Of a DNA stretch of 64,000 nt, positions 8,899 through 18,225 are shown piece after piece. Position numbers and translations under genes: made by a program. Numbering within the stretch: the stretch's first letter is position 1; every line of letters begins with the position of its first letter. A model generated the notes under the pieces. That model saw nothing but the letters and a program-made list of their open reading frames with translations, did not search any database and was not told where the DNA came from. This stretch comes from Aeromonas hydrophila subsp. hydrophila ATCC 7966 (GTDB taxonomy: Bacteria > Pseudomonadota > Gammaproteobacteria > Enterobacterales > Aeromonadaceae), in assembly GCF_000014805.1 (NCBI RefSeq), contig NC_008570.1:1493001-1557000 (forward strand), read 5' to 3'.

Positions 8899-9705
8899 AT
8901 GAACAACAACAAGCTGCGCGGTTATGTCAGACCCGACGGGGATGAGAGCCAGGTCCAGACCTGGGGCTGGCCCGAGATGGAGGTCGAGGCGGAGGTCGAG
9001 ACCAATGCTCTCGGGCTGACGCCAGACTGGTATCGGCAGGAAGAAGAGGTTCCGGTCGAAGAACCGGTGGAGGAGCCGGCCCCCAGCATCACTGCCGAGG
9101 AGCTCGAAGCGATCCGCCAGGCCGCCTGGGAAGAGGGAATGGCCGAGGGGCGTGACGCCGGTTACGCCAAGGGGCTCGAAGAGGGCAAGCTGGAAGGCTT
9201 GCAGCAGGGCCATGCCGCCGGGCTGGAGCAGGGCAAGGAGGAGGGGCTGGCCCTCGGCCGCGAGCTGGTGGAGCAGCAAATGAGCCACTGGCAGGGGCTG
9301 ATCGATCGCCTCGCCAACCCGCTCAAGGAGCTGGACGGCGCGGTAGAGCAGCAGCTCATCGCTCTGGTGATGCAGCTGGCCCGCGCGCTCATCCGTCACG
9401 AGGCCGAAACCTCGCCCCGGCTGTTGCTCGAAGCGCTCAAGCAGGGGCTGGCGCTGTTGCCGGCCGCCGAACTGGGGGTCACCCTGATGCTGCACCCGGA
9501 CGATCTGGCCCGGGTCGAGCAGGCGTTCGGCGCCGAGGAGTGTGCCAAGCGCCACTGGCGGCTGCAAAGCGATCCCACTCTCTCCCCCGGTGATCTGCAA
9601 CTGGCCACCGAACTCTCCAGCATCGATCTGACCCTCGCGGGGCGCATCGATCAGCTGCTGCGCAACTTCCTGCGTGACAATACATCGCAGGATGCCCGCG
9701 GCTAA
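8899..9705 (+). CDS. fliH: Flagellar export ATPase regulator FliH
   Basis: 268 residues. FliH dimers hold the FliI ATPase at the export gate and C ring. The N-terminus contains a tryptophan-bearing acidic segment (VQTWGWPEME) that fits C-ring docking. The middle is a glycine-repeat helix (EGMAEGRDAGYAKGLEEGKLEG, GHAAGLEQGKEEGLALG) typical of FliH/YscL GxxxG repeats. The C-terminal domain (VTLMLHPDDLARVE) resembles the V-ATPase E-subunit fold. 64 bases separate it from fliG and hold only a short frame. Confidence 0.95.
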   Translation: MNNNKLRGYVRPDGDESQVQTWGWPEMEVEAEVETNALGLTPDWYRQEEEVPVEEPVEEPAPSITAEELEAIRQAAWEEGMAEGRDAGYAKGLEEGKLEGLQQGHAAGLEQGKEEGLALGRELVEQQMSHWQGLIDRLANPLKELDGAVEQQLIALVMQLARALIRHEAETSPRLLLEALKQGLALLPAAELGVTLMLHPDDLARVEQAFGAEECAKRHWRLQSDPTLSPGDLQLATELSSIDLTLAGRIDQLLRNFLRDNTSQDARG

Positions 9706-9777
9706 GGGCGTGCGGGCCGCCAGGGTGCGGCCCGTCTGCTTTCTCTACCCATTCAACGTCATATCTCAGGAGGCCGG

Positions 9778-11109
9778 ATGAGCGGCTCGTTACTCAATCG
9801 GTTGCAAGGGTATCGGGTACGCGATATTGCCCCCAAACCGCCGGTGGCCGGCAAGCTGACCCGGGTGGTGGGGCTGACCCTCGAAGCCATCGGCTGTCGT
9901 GCCGCCATCGGGGCGCTCTGTCGCATCGATACCCAGGATGGCTCGCTGGAGGCCGAAGTGGTCGGTTTCTCCGGCGATCGGCTGTTTCTGATGCCAAGCG
10001 AACAGCTCAAGGGGGTCATTCCCGGTGCCCGGGTAGTGCCCATCACCGAGGAGCACGGCATCCCGGTCGGCATGAACCTGCTGGGGCGGGTCATCGACGG
10101 CATCGGTCAGCCGCTGGACGGGCTCGGTCCCATCCTCTCTTCCCAGACGGTACAGTTTGCCCAGCACCGCATCAACCCGCTCTCCCGCCGCCCGATCCAT
10201 CAACCGATGGACGTGGGGGTGCGCGCCATCAACGCCGTGCTGACCGTGGGGCAGGGCCAGCGGATGGGGCTGTTCGCCGGCTCCGGCGTCGGCAAATCCG
10301 TGCTGCTCGGCATGATGACCCGTGGCTCGGTGGCCGACGTGGTGGTGGTGGGGCTCATCGGCGAACGGGGCCGCGAGGTGAAGGAGTTCATCGAGGAGAT
10401 CCTGGGGGAGGAGGGGCGTGCCCGCTCCGTGGTGGTGGCGGCGCCGGCCGATGCCTCGCCGCTGATGCGGCTCAAGGGGTGTGAGACGGCGCTGGCTATC
10501 GCCGAGTATTTCCGCGATCAGGGGCTCAACGTGCTGCTGCTGATGGACTCGCTCACCCGTTACGCCCAGGCCCAGCGCGAGATCGCCCTGGCGGTGGGCG
10601 AGCCGCCGGCCACCAAGGGCTATCCGCCCTCGGTGTTCGCCAAATTGCCGGCACTGGTGGAACGGGCCGGCAACGGCAGCGACGGCCAGGGCTCGATCAC
10701 GGCTTTCTTCACCGTGCTGACGGAAGGGGACGATCTGCAGGATCCCATCGCCGACGCGGCGCGGGCCATCCTCGACGGCCACATCGTGCTGTCGCGCGAG
10801 CTGGCCGATGCGGGCCACTACCCGGCCATCGACATCGAAAAGTCCATCAGCCGGGTGATGCCCATGGTGACCTCGCCGGAACACATGGAGCTGGCGCGCA
10901 CCCTCAAGCAGTTCTACTCCCTCTACCAGCAGAACCGCGATCTCATCACTATCGGTGCCTACAGCCAGGGCTCCGACCCCCGCATCGACCGCGCCATAAT
11001 ACAAAAACCCTATCTGGATCAGTTCTTGCAGCAGGGAATGCGCGAGGTCATTCACTACGATGCCGGCCTGCAGGCCCTGCAGCTGGTGGCCATGCCGCTG
11101 ATGCGTTGA
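9778..11109 (+). CDS. fliI: Flagellum-specific ATPase FliI
   Basis: 443 residues, a type III export ATPase of the F1-beta family. Walker A is [14 protein letters not shown] (about residues 162-175), and Walker B lies in [19 protein letters not shown]. The [10 protein letters not shown] segment is also typical. It energises unfolding and delivery of export substrates together with FliH and FliJ. A strong TCAGGAGGC ribosome site precedes the ATG after a 72-base gap from fliH. Confidence 0.98.
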   Translation: MSGSLLNRLQGYRVRDIAPKPPVAGKLTRVVGLTLEAIGCRAAIGALCRIDTQDGSLEAEVVGFSGDRLFLMPSEQLKGVIPGARVVPITEEHGIPVGMNLLGRVIDGIGQPLDGLGPILSSQTVQFAQHRINPLSRRPIHQPMDVGVRAINAVLTVGQGQRMGLFAGSGVGKSVLLGMMTRGSVADVVVVGLIGERGREVKEFIEEILGEEGRARSVVVAAPADASPLMRLKGCETALAIAEYFRDQGLNVLLLMDSLTRYAQAQREIALAVGEPPATKGYPPSVFAKLPALVERAGNGSDGQGSITAFFTVLTEGDDLQDPIADAARAILDGHIVLSRELADAGHYPAIDIEKSISRVMPMVTSPEHMELARTLKQFYSLYQQNRDLITIGAYSQGSDPRIDRAIIQKPYLDQFLQQGMREVIHYDAGLQALQLVAMPLMR

Positions 11110-11135
11110 CGAGAAGATAAGAGGGAGGCGTGCCC

Positions 11136-11576
11136 ATGAGTAAAGGCTTGGTAATGTTGTCGGAGCGGCTGGTGGAGGCCGAACAGCAGGCGGCGCTGGC
11201 GCTGGCAAAGGCCCAGCAGGATCTGAAGATCTTCATGGAGCAGCAGGACGCGCTCAACCAGTACCGCCAGATCTACCACCAGCAGTGGACCGACCGCGGC
11301 CTGCAGGGCATAGGTGCCCAGCAGAACAGCCAGTATCACGCCTTCATCAACAAGCTCGAGCAGGCAGCCACCCAGCAGTACGAAGGAGTGCTGCAGGTAC
11401 GCCAGGCGCTGGAGCTGCGCCGCGAGGAGTGGCTGGCCGCCCAGCAGCGGCGCAAGGCGGTGGAGTTGCTGCTGGCCAAACAGGCGGGACGCGAGCAGCA
11501 GAAAGCCCAGCGTCAGGAGCAGAAGATGCTGGACGAGTACGCCATGCTGCGCCGTTTCCACCATTCTGGCCTGTAA
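11136..11576 (+). CDS. fliJ: Flagellar export chaperone/stalk protein FliJ
   Basis: 146 residues, nearly all helical and glutamine-rich (LVEAEQQAALALAKAQQDL, KAQRQEQKMLDEYAMLRRF), as expected of the antiparallel coiled coil that fits the centre of the FliI ring. I choose ATG 11136 over the in-frame GTG 11130 because GAGGGAGG ends seven bases before the ATG. Confidence 0.93.
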   Translation: MSKGLVMLSERLVEAEQQAALALAKAQQDLKIFMEQQDALNQYRQIYHQQWTDRGLQGIGAQQNSQYHAFINKLEQAATQQYEGVLQVRQALELRREEWLAAQQRRKAVELLLAKQAGREQQKAQRQEQKMLDEYAMLRRFHHSGL

Positions 11577-11667
11577 CTTGCTTTCTTCTTGTCATCCCGT
11601 GTGCGCCTCACTTCCCCCGGGGAGCTGAGGATAAACCCGAAGCCGAATGTCGCCAGGAATCTTCACC

Positions 11668-13689
11668 ATGATGCAGACACTGTTAACCAATTCTCCCGCC
11701 GCACCGACCGCTGCCGCTGCCGACAAGAGCGCTGTGCTGACGGCGAGCCAGGATGGCGGTGAAGGGGCCCTGCAGAGCGACGGCAAGGTCGGCTTTTCCG
11801 AGGTGATGAACCGGGTGCAGCAGGCTGACAAGGTCAATGCCAAAGCCGATGGCAAGGTTGCCAACGCTGATGGCAAGGCCCCCAATGCTGATAACAAGGT
11901 TCCGGCGCGGCCTGGCGCCGAGCAGGGGAGTGCTGGTGCATTGGAGAGCAACAAGCCGGTGCCGACCGCCAAGGGCGAGGCTGCCAAATCTTTGGCGAAT
12001 GAGGCTGAAGAGTCCGCTGGCGCCGACGACAAACCACAGAAGGGAAGCGAGCCCGACTCCACTCTCGCCCCCAACGATTTCTTGCAGCGTCTGCAGGATG
12101 CCCTCAAACAGGACACCTCCCTGGTCGCCCCGCCGGCCATCAATCTGGTCGCCACCGCACCCGTCGTCGAGACGGACGGCAAGATGTTGCCGCAGAAGGG
12201 CGCGGACGCCGAGTCGGCCGAGGCAGCGGCCACCCTCACCCAGCCGCTCGCCGGCAGCAGCGACAAGCAGGGGGCGACGACCAGTGCCGCCGCGTTGGCC
12301 CGCCAGGCTGCCAGCTTGCTCACGGGCGAAACCAGTGTGCCGGTTGATGCGAAGGCCGCGCAGCCGGATGTTGTCATGACGGATGACGCCGCCCTGGCGG
12401 CTCAGCTGCAGGAAACCGGGCAAGAGGGAAGTGGCAAGGAGAGTGGCACCGGCGCCAATGCCAACCAACCTACCGATAGCAATGGCAAAGAGACCAAGGG
12501 GAGCAAAAACGAGCTCTCCGCCGCCGAGCGGGCGGCCTTGTTGAGCAAGGTGCCCGCCGCCGCGTTAAGCGAACAGGGTGAAAATGACACCAAAATCCAG
12601 CTGGAGGGCGCCGACAAGGGGGCCAAGCCAGTGGTGCCGCCCATGGCGGGCAAGGAAGAGCCGGTAAAAACCGCTCCGCTGCAGGCCACCCACCAGGCCG
12701 TGGCCACTCAGCCCGGCGCCGCCAGAGCGTTTGAAGAGGGGGTGACTCGCACCGATGGCGGCTCGAGCAGCGCCGCTGCTGACAAGGCGCCGACGCAGAC
12801 CGCTGCCGATGCAGATGGGCAGTCCAAGCCGGTAGCTGCCAAGGCCGAGGGCCAGCCTGCTCCTGCCGCCAGCAGCGGCGCACCGGCGCCGGCCCCAGCC
12901 AGCGAACCCGTGCTGGTGGCGCCGCAACAGGTGCTCGCCAGCAGCGAGCCGCAGGGCCCGCAAGCGTCCCTGGCCAGCCTGTCAGCCGGGCTCAAGCAGA
13001 TGGAAGCCACCGAGCGCAGCGAAGCCCCCAGGGCCCGCAGCGAGGTGAAAGTCGACGTGAAGCAGAAGGTGGCAGAGCTGGCTCGTGGTAGCGCCCAGGA
13101 GAGCAGCGAGACGACCACCACCCCGGAGGGCAGCCGCAGCCAGCAGGTCCAGCAGAACAGCCAGCCCCAGGCGGTGGGTCATGACAACCGGCCGGCGGCC
13201 ACCGAAGCGGCTGCGCGGCGCGAGCCCGCCAACCTGCCCCATCTCAAGCTGGCCGATCCGGAGGCGCCGGCCCAGTTGCATCAGAAGGTCAATCTGATGC
13301 TGGCGGACAAGCTGCAGCAGGCGGAGATCCAGCTCGATCCCCTCGGCCTTGGCAAGATGAAGATCCAGATCCAGATGGGGGCTGACAGCCAGGCCAACGT
13401 CCATTTCGTGGTGCAGCACGGCCAGACCCGGGAAATGCTGGAGCAGGCCATGCCCCGGCTGCGTGATATGCTGGCCGGACAGGGCATCCAGCTGGGCCAG
13501 ACCCTGGTGCAACAACAGCCGCAGCAGCAGTCACAGGGCCAGTCGGCATTTGCCGGTCAGGGCCAGCAAGGCCAAAAAGGCAGCGGATCTTTTGCCGAAA
13601 CAGGCCAAACTGAGGCAGAGGTCACGGGCGCCGGCATGCGTTTGTCGACGGAATCGACAAACGACAGCGGAATTGATTTCTATGCTTGA
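11668..13689 (+). CDS. fliK: Flagellar hook-length control protein FliK
   Basis: 673 residues. FliK is exported as a molecular ruler and switches export specificity. Most of the protein is low-complexity Ala/Lys/Gly/Gln-rich sequence, including three 7-residue repeats (KADGKVA, NADGKAP, NADNKVP) encoded at 11842-11904. The conserved hook-length domain is at the C-terminus: LHQKVNLMLADKLQQAEIQL, DPLGLGKMKIQIQ, MLEQAMPRLRDMLAGQG. I take ATG 11668, which has CAGGAA eight bases before it; an upstream in-frame ATG at 11647 would add seven residues but lacks a close ribosome site. Confidence 0.92.
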   Translation: MMQTLLTNSPAAPTAAAADKSAVLTASQDGGEGALQSDGKVGFSEVMNRVQQADKVNAKADGKVANADGKAPNADNKVPARPGAEQGSAGALESNKPVPTAKGEAAKSLANEAEESAGADDKPQKGSEPDSTLAPNDFLQRLQDALKQDTSLVAPPAINLVATAPVVETDGKMLPQKGADAESAEAAATLTQPLAGSSDKQGATTSAAALARQAASLLTGETSVPVDAKAAQPDVVMTDDAALAAQLQETGQEGSGKESGTGANANQPTDSNGKETKGSKNELSAAERAALLSKVPAAALSEQGENDTKIQLEGADKGAKPVVPPMAGKEEPVKTAPLQATHQAVATQPGAARAFEEGVTRTDGGSSSAAADKAPTQTAADADGQSKPVAAKAEGQPAPAASSGAPAPAPASEPVLVAPQQVLASSEPQGPQASLASLSAGLKQMEATERSEAPRARSEVKVDVKQKVAELARGSAQESSETTTTPEGSRSQQVQQNSQPQAVGHDNRPAATEAAARREPANLPHLKLADPEAPAQLHQKVNLMLADKLQQAEIQLDPLGLGKMKIQIQMGADSQANVHFVVQHGQTREMLEQAMPRLRDMLAGQGIQLGQTLVQQQPQQQSQGQSAFAGQGQQGQKGSGSFAETGQTEAEVTGAGMRLSTESTNDSGIDFYA

Positions 13690-13746
13690 TGCCAGCCCGA
13701 GTAAGTTTATGATATCGAACAAGTTTGAGACTAGGGTGGACAAGGG

Positions 13747-14265
13747 ATGGCAGACGATAACGAACTGACGCTGAAAGACCCGGCGGCAGGCAAGAAAAAG
13801 AAGCTGATCATGATTATCGCCCTGGCCGTGATTGTGCTGGGTGGCGGCGGGGCCGGCGCCTGGTTCATGCTGTCCGGCGGCGACAAACCGGCGGCCGAGG
13901 CCGCGGGGGAGGGCAAAGACGCCAAGCCCAAGGAGGCGGCGCCCCAGCCTTCGCTCTACGTGGGCATGCCGCGCCCCTTCGTGTTTAACGTCTCCGGTGG
14001 TCAGCGCGACCGGCTGGTGCAGATCAAGATCCAGCTGATGGTGCGCGGCACCGCCGACGAGACGCTGGCCAAGCAGAATATCCCCCTCATCGAAGGCACC
14101 CTGCTGCGGGTCTTCAGTGCGGCCACCAGCGAGCAGCTGATGACCTTCGAGGGCAAGGAGAAGCTGCGCAAGGATTCACTGGAAGAGTGCCGTCGGGTGC
14201 TCAATGACCTGGTCTCTTCCCCCGTTATCGAACAAGTGCTGTTTACCGGCTTTGTCATGCAATAA
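13747..14265 (+). CDS. fliL: Flagellar basal body-associated protein FliL
   Basis: 172 residues. One membrane helix (KLIMIIALAVIVLGGGGAGAW) follows a short lysine-rich cytoplasmic tail. A proline/alanine-rich linker then leads to the periplasmic stomatin-like domain (YVGMPRPFVFNVSGGQRDRL through EQVLFTGFVMQ). FliL rings surround stators and support torque. It starts the fliLMNOPQR-flhB part of the run. Confidence 0.95.
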   Translation: MADDNELTLKDPAAGKKKKLIMIIALAVIVLGGGGAGAWFMLSGGDKPAAEAAGEGKDAKPKEAAPQPSLYVGMPRPFVFNVSGGQRDRLVQIKIQLMVRGTADETLAKQNIPLIEGTLLRVFSAATSEQLMTFEGKEKLRKDSLEECRRVLNDLVSSPVIEQVLFTGFVMQ

Positions 14266-14274
14266 GGGTGAAGC

Positions 14275-15345
14275 GTGAGCGATCTGTTAAGTCAGGACGA
14301 AATTGATGCCCTCTTGCACGGGGTCGATGATGTCGAAGAGGAAGAGATAGGCGCGGCGGGGGATCCCGGCGTCGCCCAGTTCGACTTCTCCTCCCAGGAC
14401 CGCATCGTCCGTGGTCGCATGCCGACCCTGGAGCTGGTGAACGAGCGTTTCGCCCGTCACATGCGGATCAGCCTGTTCAACATGATGCGCCGCACCGCCG
14501 AGGTCTCCATCAACGGCGTGCAGATGCTCAAGTTCGGCGAGTACGTGCACACCCTGTTCGTGCCGACCAGCCTGAACATGGTGCGCTTCCGCCCGCTCAA
14601 GGGGACCGCGCTCATCACCATGGAGGCACGGCTGGTTTTCATCCTGGTGGAGAACTTCTTCGGTGGCGATGGCCGCTACCACGCCAAGATCGAGGGGCGT
14701 GAGTTCACCCCCACCGAGCGGCGCATTATCCAGATGCTGCTCAAGCTGGTGTTCGAGGATTACAAGGACGCCTGGGCACCGGTGATGGACGTGGGCTTCG
14801 AGTACCTCGACTCCGAGGTGAACCCGGCCATGGCCAACATCGTCAGCCCCACCGAGGTGATCGTGGTCAGCTCGTTCCACATCGAGCTGGATGGCGGTGG
14901 CGGTGACTTTCACGTGGCCATGCCCTACTCCATGCTGGAGCCCATCCGCGAGCTGCTGGACGCCGGCGTGCAGAGCGACAAGGGTGACACCGACGTGCGC
15001 TGGAGCAAGGCACTGCGCGACGAGATCATGGACGTCAAGGTGGAGCTGCGGGCCAAGTTGCTGGAGACCGAGCTCACCCTGCGCGAGCTGATGGAGCTGC
15101 AACCCGGCGACATCATCCCGGTGGAGATGCCGGAGAACCTGCTGGTGTTCGTGGAGGACTTGCCCACCTTCCATGCCAAGATGGGGCGGACCAAGGACAA
15201 TGTGGCGCTCAAGATCACCGACAAACTCAAGCGCCCGGAAGGGGTCAAGACCGAGATGCATCTGGTGACCCGGGGCGGTGTACGCATTGATGGCGAGGCC
15301 GAGCTGGAAGAGCTCGAGCGCAGCATCGAAGATCAACAACGATAA
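14275..15345 (+). CDS. fliM: Flagellar motor switch protein FliM
   Basis: 356 residues. The N-terminal CheY-binding peptide is LLSQDEIDALLHG (residues ~4-16). The CheC-like middle domain and the C-terminal FliN-like SpoA domain (DIIPVEMPENLLVFVEDLP) follow. It starts at GTG 14275, ten bases after fliL. It receives phosphorylated CheY, which is encoded further along in the same run. Confidence 0.97.
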   Translation: MSDLLSQDEIDALLHGVDDVEEEEIGAAGDPGVAQFDFSSQDRIVRGRMPTLELVNERFARHMRISLFNMMRRTAEVSINGVQMLKFGEYVHTLFVPTSLNMVRFRPLKGTALITMEARLVFILVENFFGGDGRYHAKIEGREFTPTERRIIQMLLKLVFEDYKDAWAPVMDVGFEYLDSEVNPAMANIVSPTEVIVVSSFHIELDGGGGDFHVAMPYSMLEPIRELLDAGVQSDKGDTDVRWSKALRDEIMDVKVELRAKLLETELTLRELMELQPGDIIPVEMPENLLVFVEDLPTFHAKMGRTKDNVALKITDKLKRPEGVKTEMHLVTRGGVRIDGEAELEELERSIEDQQR

Positions 15346-15396
15346 ACGGCGATCTGCACTGGCAGGCCGTCAAGAAAGCAGCATAAGGAATTCAAG

Positions 15397-15789
15397 ATGA
15401 GCGGAACTGATGAAGAGGATCTGATGGCGGACGCCTGGGCAGCCGCGCTGGAAGAGCAGGTGACTGCCGAAGCCAAGCCCGCTCCCCTCGAAGAGCTCAA
15501 GGATGATGCCCCCATCAGTGCCGAGGAGCGGCGCAAGCTGGATACCATTCTGGATATTCCGGTGACCATCGCCATGGAAGTGGGCCGCAGCCAGATCAGC
15601 ATCCGCAACCTGCTGCAGCTCAACCAAGGCTCGGTGGTGGAGCTGGATCGGGTGGCGGGCGAGCCGCTCGACGTACTGGTCAACGGTACCCTGATCGCCC
15701 ACGGCGAGGTAGTGGTGGTGAACGACAAGTTCGGTATCAGGCTGACTGACGTCATCAGTCAGATCGAAAGGATCAAGAAACTAAAATGA
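15397..15789 (+). CDS. fliN: Flagellar motor switch protein FliN
   Basis: 130 residues with an acidic N-terminal extension and a C-terminal SpoA domain (DIPVTIAMEVGRSQISIRNL, GEPLDVLVNGTLIAHGEVVV, NDKFGIRLTDVIS). It forms the lower C ring with FliM. AAGGAATTCAAG precedes its ATG. Its stop overlaps the fliO start by four bases (ATGA). Confidence 0.97.
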   Translation: MSGTDEEDLMADAWAAALEEQVTAEAKPAPLEELKDDAPISAEERRKLDTILDIPVTIAMEVGRSQISIRNLLQLNQGSVVELDRVAGEPLDVLVNGTLIAHGEVVVVNDKFGIRLTDVISQIERIKKLK

Positions 15790-16169
15790 TCCGTCTCTTC
15801 CCGCTGTGGCTTCTCTCCCTCCCCGCACTGGCTGAACCCGGTGCGGGCGCCAATCCGCCCAGCCTCACCTCCTGGCTGCTCTCCAGCCTGATGGTGATAG
15901 GCCTCATCCTGGTGCTCGGTTTCCTGCTCAAGAAGAGCAAGATTGCCACCGCCATGGGGGGCGGCCAGATGCGGGTCATCGCCAGCCTGCCGGTGGGCTA
16001 CAAGGAGAAGCTGCTGGTGGTCAAGGTGGGCGAACAGCAACTGTTGCTCGGGGTGACGCCGCAGCAGGTCAACTTTCTCTATCGCCTGGAAGAGCCGCTG
16101 GACGAGAGCCAGCCCCAGGCGTTTTCCCAGCAGCTTGGCAAATTGATGGGCAAGCATGAAAAAAGCTAA
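15786..16169 (+). CDS. fliO: Flagellar export protein FliO
   Basis: 127 residues. There is a short N-terminal signal-like segment ([13 protein letters not shown]), one strong membrane helix ([20 protein letters not shown]), and a small cytoplasmic domain ([20 protein letters not shown]) typical of FliO/FliZ. FliO helps FliP assemble into the export gate. It overlaps fliN by four bases and fliP by fourteen, so translation is probably coupled. Confidence 0.94.
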   Translation: MIRLFPLWLLSLPALAEPGAGANPPSLTSWLLSSLMVIGLILVLGFLLKKSKIATAMGGGQMRVIASLPVGYKEKLLVVKVGEQQLLLGVTPQQVNFLYRLEEPLDESQPQAFSQQLGKLMGKHEKS

Positions 16170-16935
16170 CGGCTCACGGCCGCACGGTGGGCTGCTGGTC
16201 GGCCTGTTATCCCTCCTGATCCTCTGCTCGCCGCTGGCGCTGGCCCAGGACGGCATGTCGGCAGTCACCATCAAGACCATGGCGGATGGCAGCCAGGAAT
16301 ACAGCCTGACCCTGCAGGTGCTGGCGCTGATGACGGCGCTCTCCTTCCTGCCGGCCATCGTCATCATGATGACCTCCTTTACTCGCATCATCATAGTGCT
16401 CGGCATTCTGCGCCAGGCCATCGGCCTGCAGCAGAGCCCCTCCAACCAGGTGTTGATCGGCATTGCCCTGTTCATGTCGTTCTTCATCATGTCGCCGGTG
16501 CTGGATCGCATCAACAACGAGGCGCTGCAACCCTATCTGGCCGAGACCATCCAGGCCAAGGAGGCGCTGGAGAAGGCCGAGCTGCCCATCCACCAGTTCA
16601 TGCTGGCCCAGACCCGGATCAAGGATCTCAACACCTTCATGGAGATAGCGAACGTGCAGGTGGACAAGCCCGCCGACGTGCCGCTGCGGGTGCTGATCCC
16701 GGCGTTTGTCACCAGCGAACTCAAGACCGCGTTCCAGATAGGCTTCATGCTGTTTCTGCCGTTTCTGGTGATAGACCTGGTGGTGGCCAGTATCCTGATG
16801 GCGATGGGGATGATGATGTTGTCGCCGATGCTGGTCTCCCTGCCATTCAAGCTGATGTTGTTCGTCATGGTGGATGGCTGGAACCTGATCCTGGGATCCC
16901 TGGCCAACAGCTTCGGGCTGGGCGCCGGTGGCTAA
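16156..16935 (+). CDS. fliP: Flagellar export gate protein FliP
   Basis: 259 residues. A cleavable-looking signal sequence (residues ~1-30, ending ALALA) is followed by hydrophobic segments including [20 protein letters not shown]. The conserved FliP motifs [14 protein letters not shown] and [18 protein letters not shown] are present. FliP makes the core of the P5Q4R1 export channel. It overlaps the end of fliO. Confidence 0.97.
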   Translation: MKKANGSRPHGGLLVGLLSLLILCSPLALAQDGMSAVTIKTMADGSQEYSLTLQVLALMTALSFLPAIVIMMTSFTRIIIVLGILRQAIGLQQSPSNQVLIGIALFMSFFIMSPVLDRINNEALQPYLAETIQAKEALEKAELPIHQFMLAQTRIKDLNTFMEIANVQVDKPADVPLRVLIPAFVTSELKTAFQIGFMLFLPFLVIDLVVASILMAMGMMMLSPMLVSLPFKLMLFVMVDGWNLILGSLANSFGLGAGG

Positions 16936-16962
16936 GGGCGAGCAACGCAAGGAGCGAACGGC

Positions 16963-17232
16963 ATGAGTCCTGAAACCTTTATCGACGTGTTTCGCGAGGC
17001 GCTCTGGCTGGTCACCATCATGGTGTGTGCCGTGATCCTGCCGAGCCTCTGCGTCGGCTTGCTGGTGGCCATCTTCCAGGCGGCCACCTCCATCAACGAA
17101 CAGACCTTGAGCTTTTTGCCCCGTCTCATCGTCACCCTGTTTGCACTGGGGGCGGGGGCGCACTGGGGCTTGCAGAGTCTGATGGACTTCTTCCTGCTGA
17201 TGGTGAGCCAAATTCCGGAGGTGGTGGGATGA
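16963..17232 (+). CDS. fliQ: Flagellar export gate protein FliQ
   Basis: 89 residues with two membrane hairpin helices (LWLVTIMVCAVILPSLCVGL and LSFLPRLIVTLFALGAGAH) and the conserved VAIFQAATSINEQTL loop. It forms part of the export gate together with FliP and FliR. It lies 27 bases after fliP. Confidence 0.97.
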   Translation: MSPETFIDVFREALWLVTIMVCAVILPSLCVGLLVAIFQAATSINEQTLSFLPRLIVTLFALGAGAHWGLQSLMDFFLLMVSQIPEVVG

Positions 17233-17299
17233 TGGGCCAGCTCGAGCAGGGCGGCCTTCTGTGCTCGTTGCCGGCCTCGATGGCCCGCAAGGTGCCCGG

Positions 17300-18091
17300 A
17301 TGACCTACACAACCGCTCTCATCATGGAGTGGTTGTCTTCCATCGTCTGGCCGTTGGCGCGGGTGAGCGGGCTGCTGATGGTGATGGCGGTGTTTGGCAG
17401 CCGGCTGACACCGGCCCGTGTGCGCATCAGCCTGGCGCTGGCGCTGACCCTGATGATTGCCCCTTTGCTTCCCCCCATGCCCAAGATAGAGCTGTTCTCG
17501 GTCGGCAGTTTTCTGGTGCTGGGCCAGCAGTTGCTCATCGGGGTCGCGCTCGGTCTCATGACCCAGTTCCTGATGGAGAGCTTCGTGATGGCCGGCCAGA
17601 TCATCGCCATGCAGACCAGTCTGGGTTTCGCTACTCTGGTGGACCCCATGAACGGCCAGTCGGCACCGGTGGTGGGCCAGTTCTACCTGATGCTGGCGAC
17701 CCTGGTGTTTCTGGCGGTGGACGGCCACCTCATCATGCTGCGCATGGTGGTGCTGAGCTTTGATACCCTGCCGGTGTCGGACAGCGGCCTCAGCCTGCCT
17801 TCCATTCGCGATCTGATCGGTTTTCTCGGGGTCATGTATCAGGCCTCGCTGGTGATGGCACTCTCCGCCATCGTCGCCCTGCTGCTCATCAACTTTGCCT
17901 TTGGCGTCATGACCCGCGCCGCCCCCCAGCTCAACATCTTCAGTATCGGCTTTGCGGTCAGCATGATGTCGGGCCTGCTGATCCTCTGGCTCACCATAGG
18001 TGGCTTCCTCGGCCATTTCGACAGCATGTGGGAGCGGGTGCAGGAGACCAGTTGCACCCTCATCGGCACCCAGTGCCTGGGGGGGCAGTAA
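17300..18091 (+). CDS. fliR: Flagellar export gate protein FliR
   Basis: 263 residues from ATG 17300; an upstream GTG at 17261 is in frame but would add 13 residues not seen in the family. Several membrane helices are present (SIVWPLARVSGLLMVMAVFG, ISLALALTLMIAPLLPPMP) together with the FliR motif MQTSLGFATLVDPMNGQSAP. FliR closes the helical export gate with FliP and FliQ and contacts FlhB. Confidence 0.96.
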   Translation: MTYTTALIMEWLSSIVWPLARVSGLLMVMAVFGSRLTPARVRISLALALTLMIAPLLPPMPKIELFSVGSFLVLGQQLLIGVALGLMTQFLMESFVMAGQIIAMQTSLGFATLVDPMNGQSAPVVGQFYLMLATLVFLAVDGHLIMLRMVVLSFDTLPVSDSGLSLPSIRDLIGFLGVMYQASLVMALSAIVALLLINFAFGVMTRAAPQLNIFSIGFAVSMMSGLLILWLTIGGFLGHFDSMWERVQETSCTLIGTQCLGGQ

Positions 18092-18225
18092 GATGCCGGC
18101 GGCAGGCTGGGGGCTCCATTGCCCGAGATTGATTGCCTGGACCTGCCCTGTTGGCATGGTGCGACTGAACAACGGCGCTCCGGCGGGTTTGATGCCGGAT
18201 TGCCTCGACCTGTGCGGGGGTCAGC

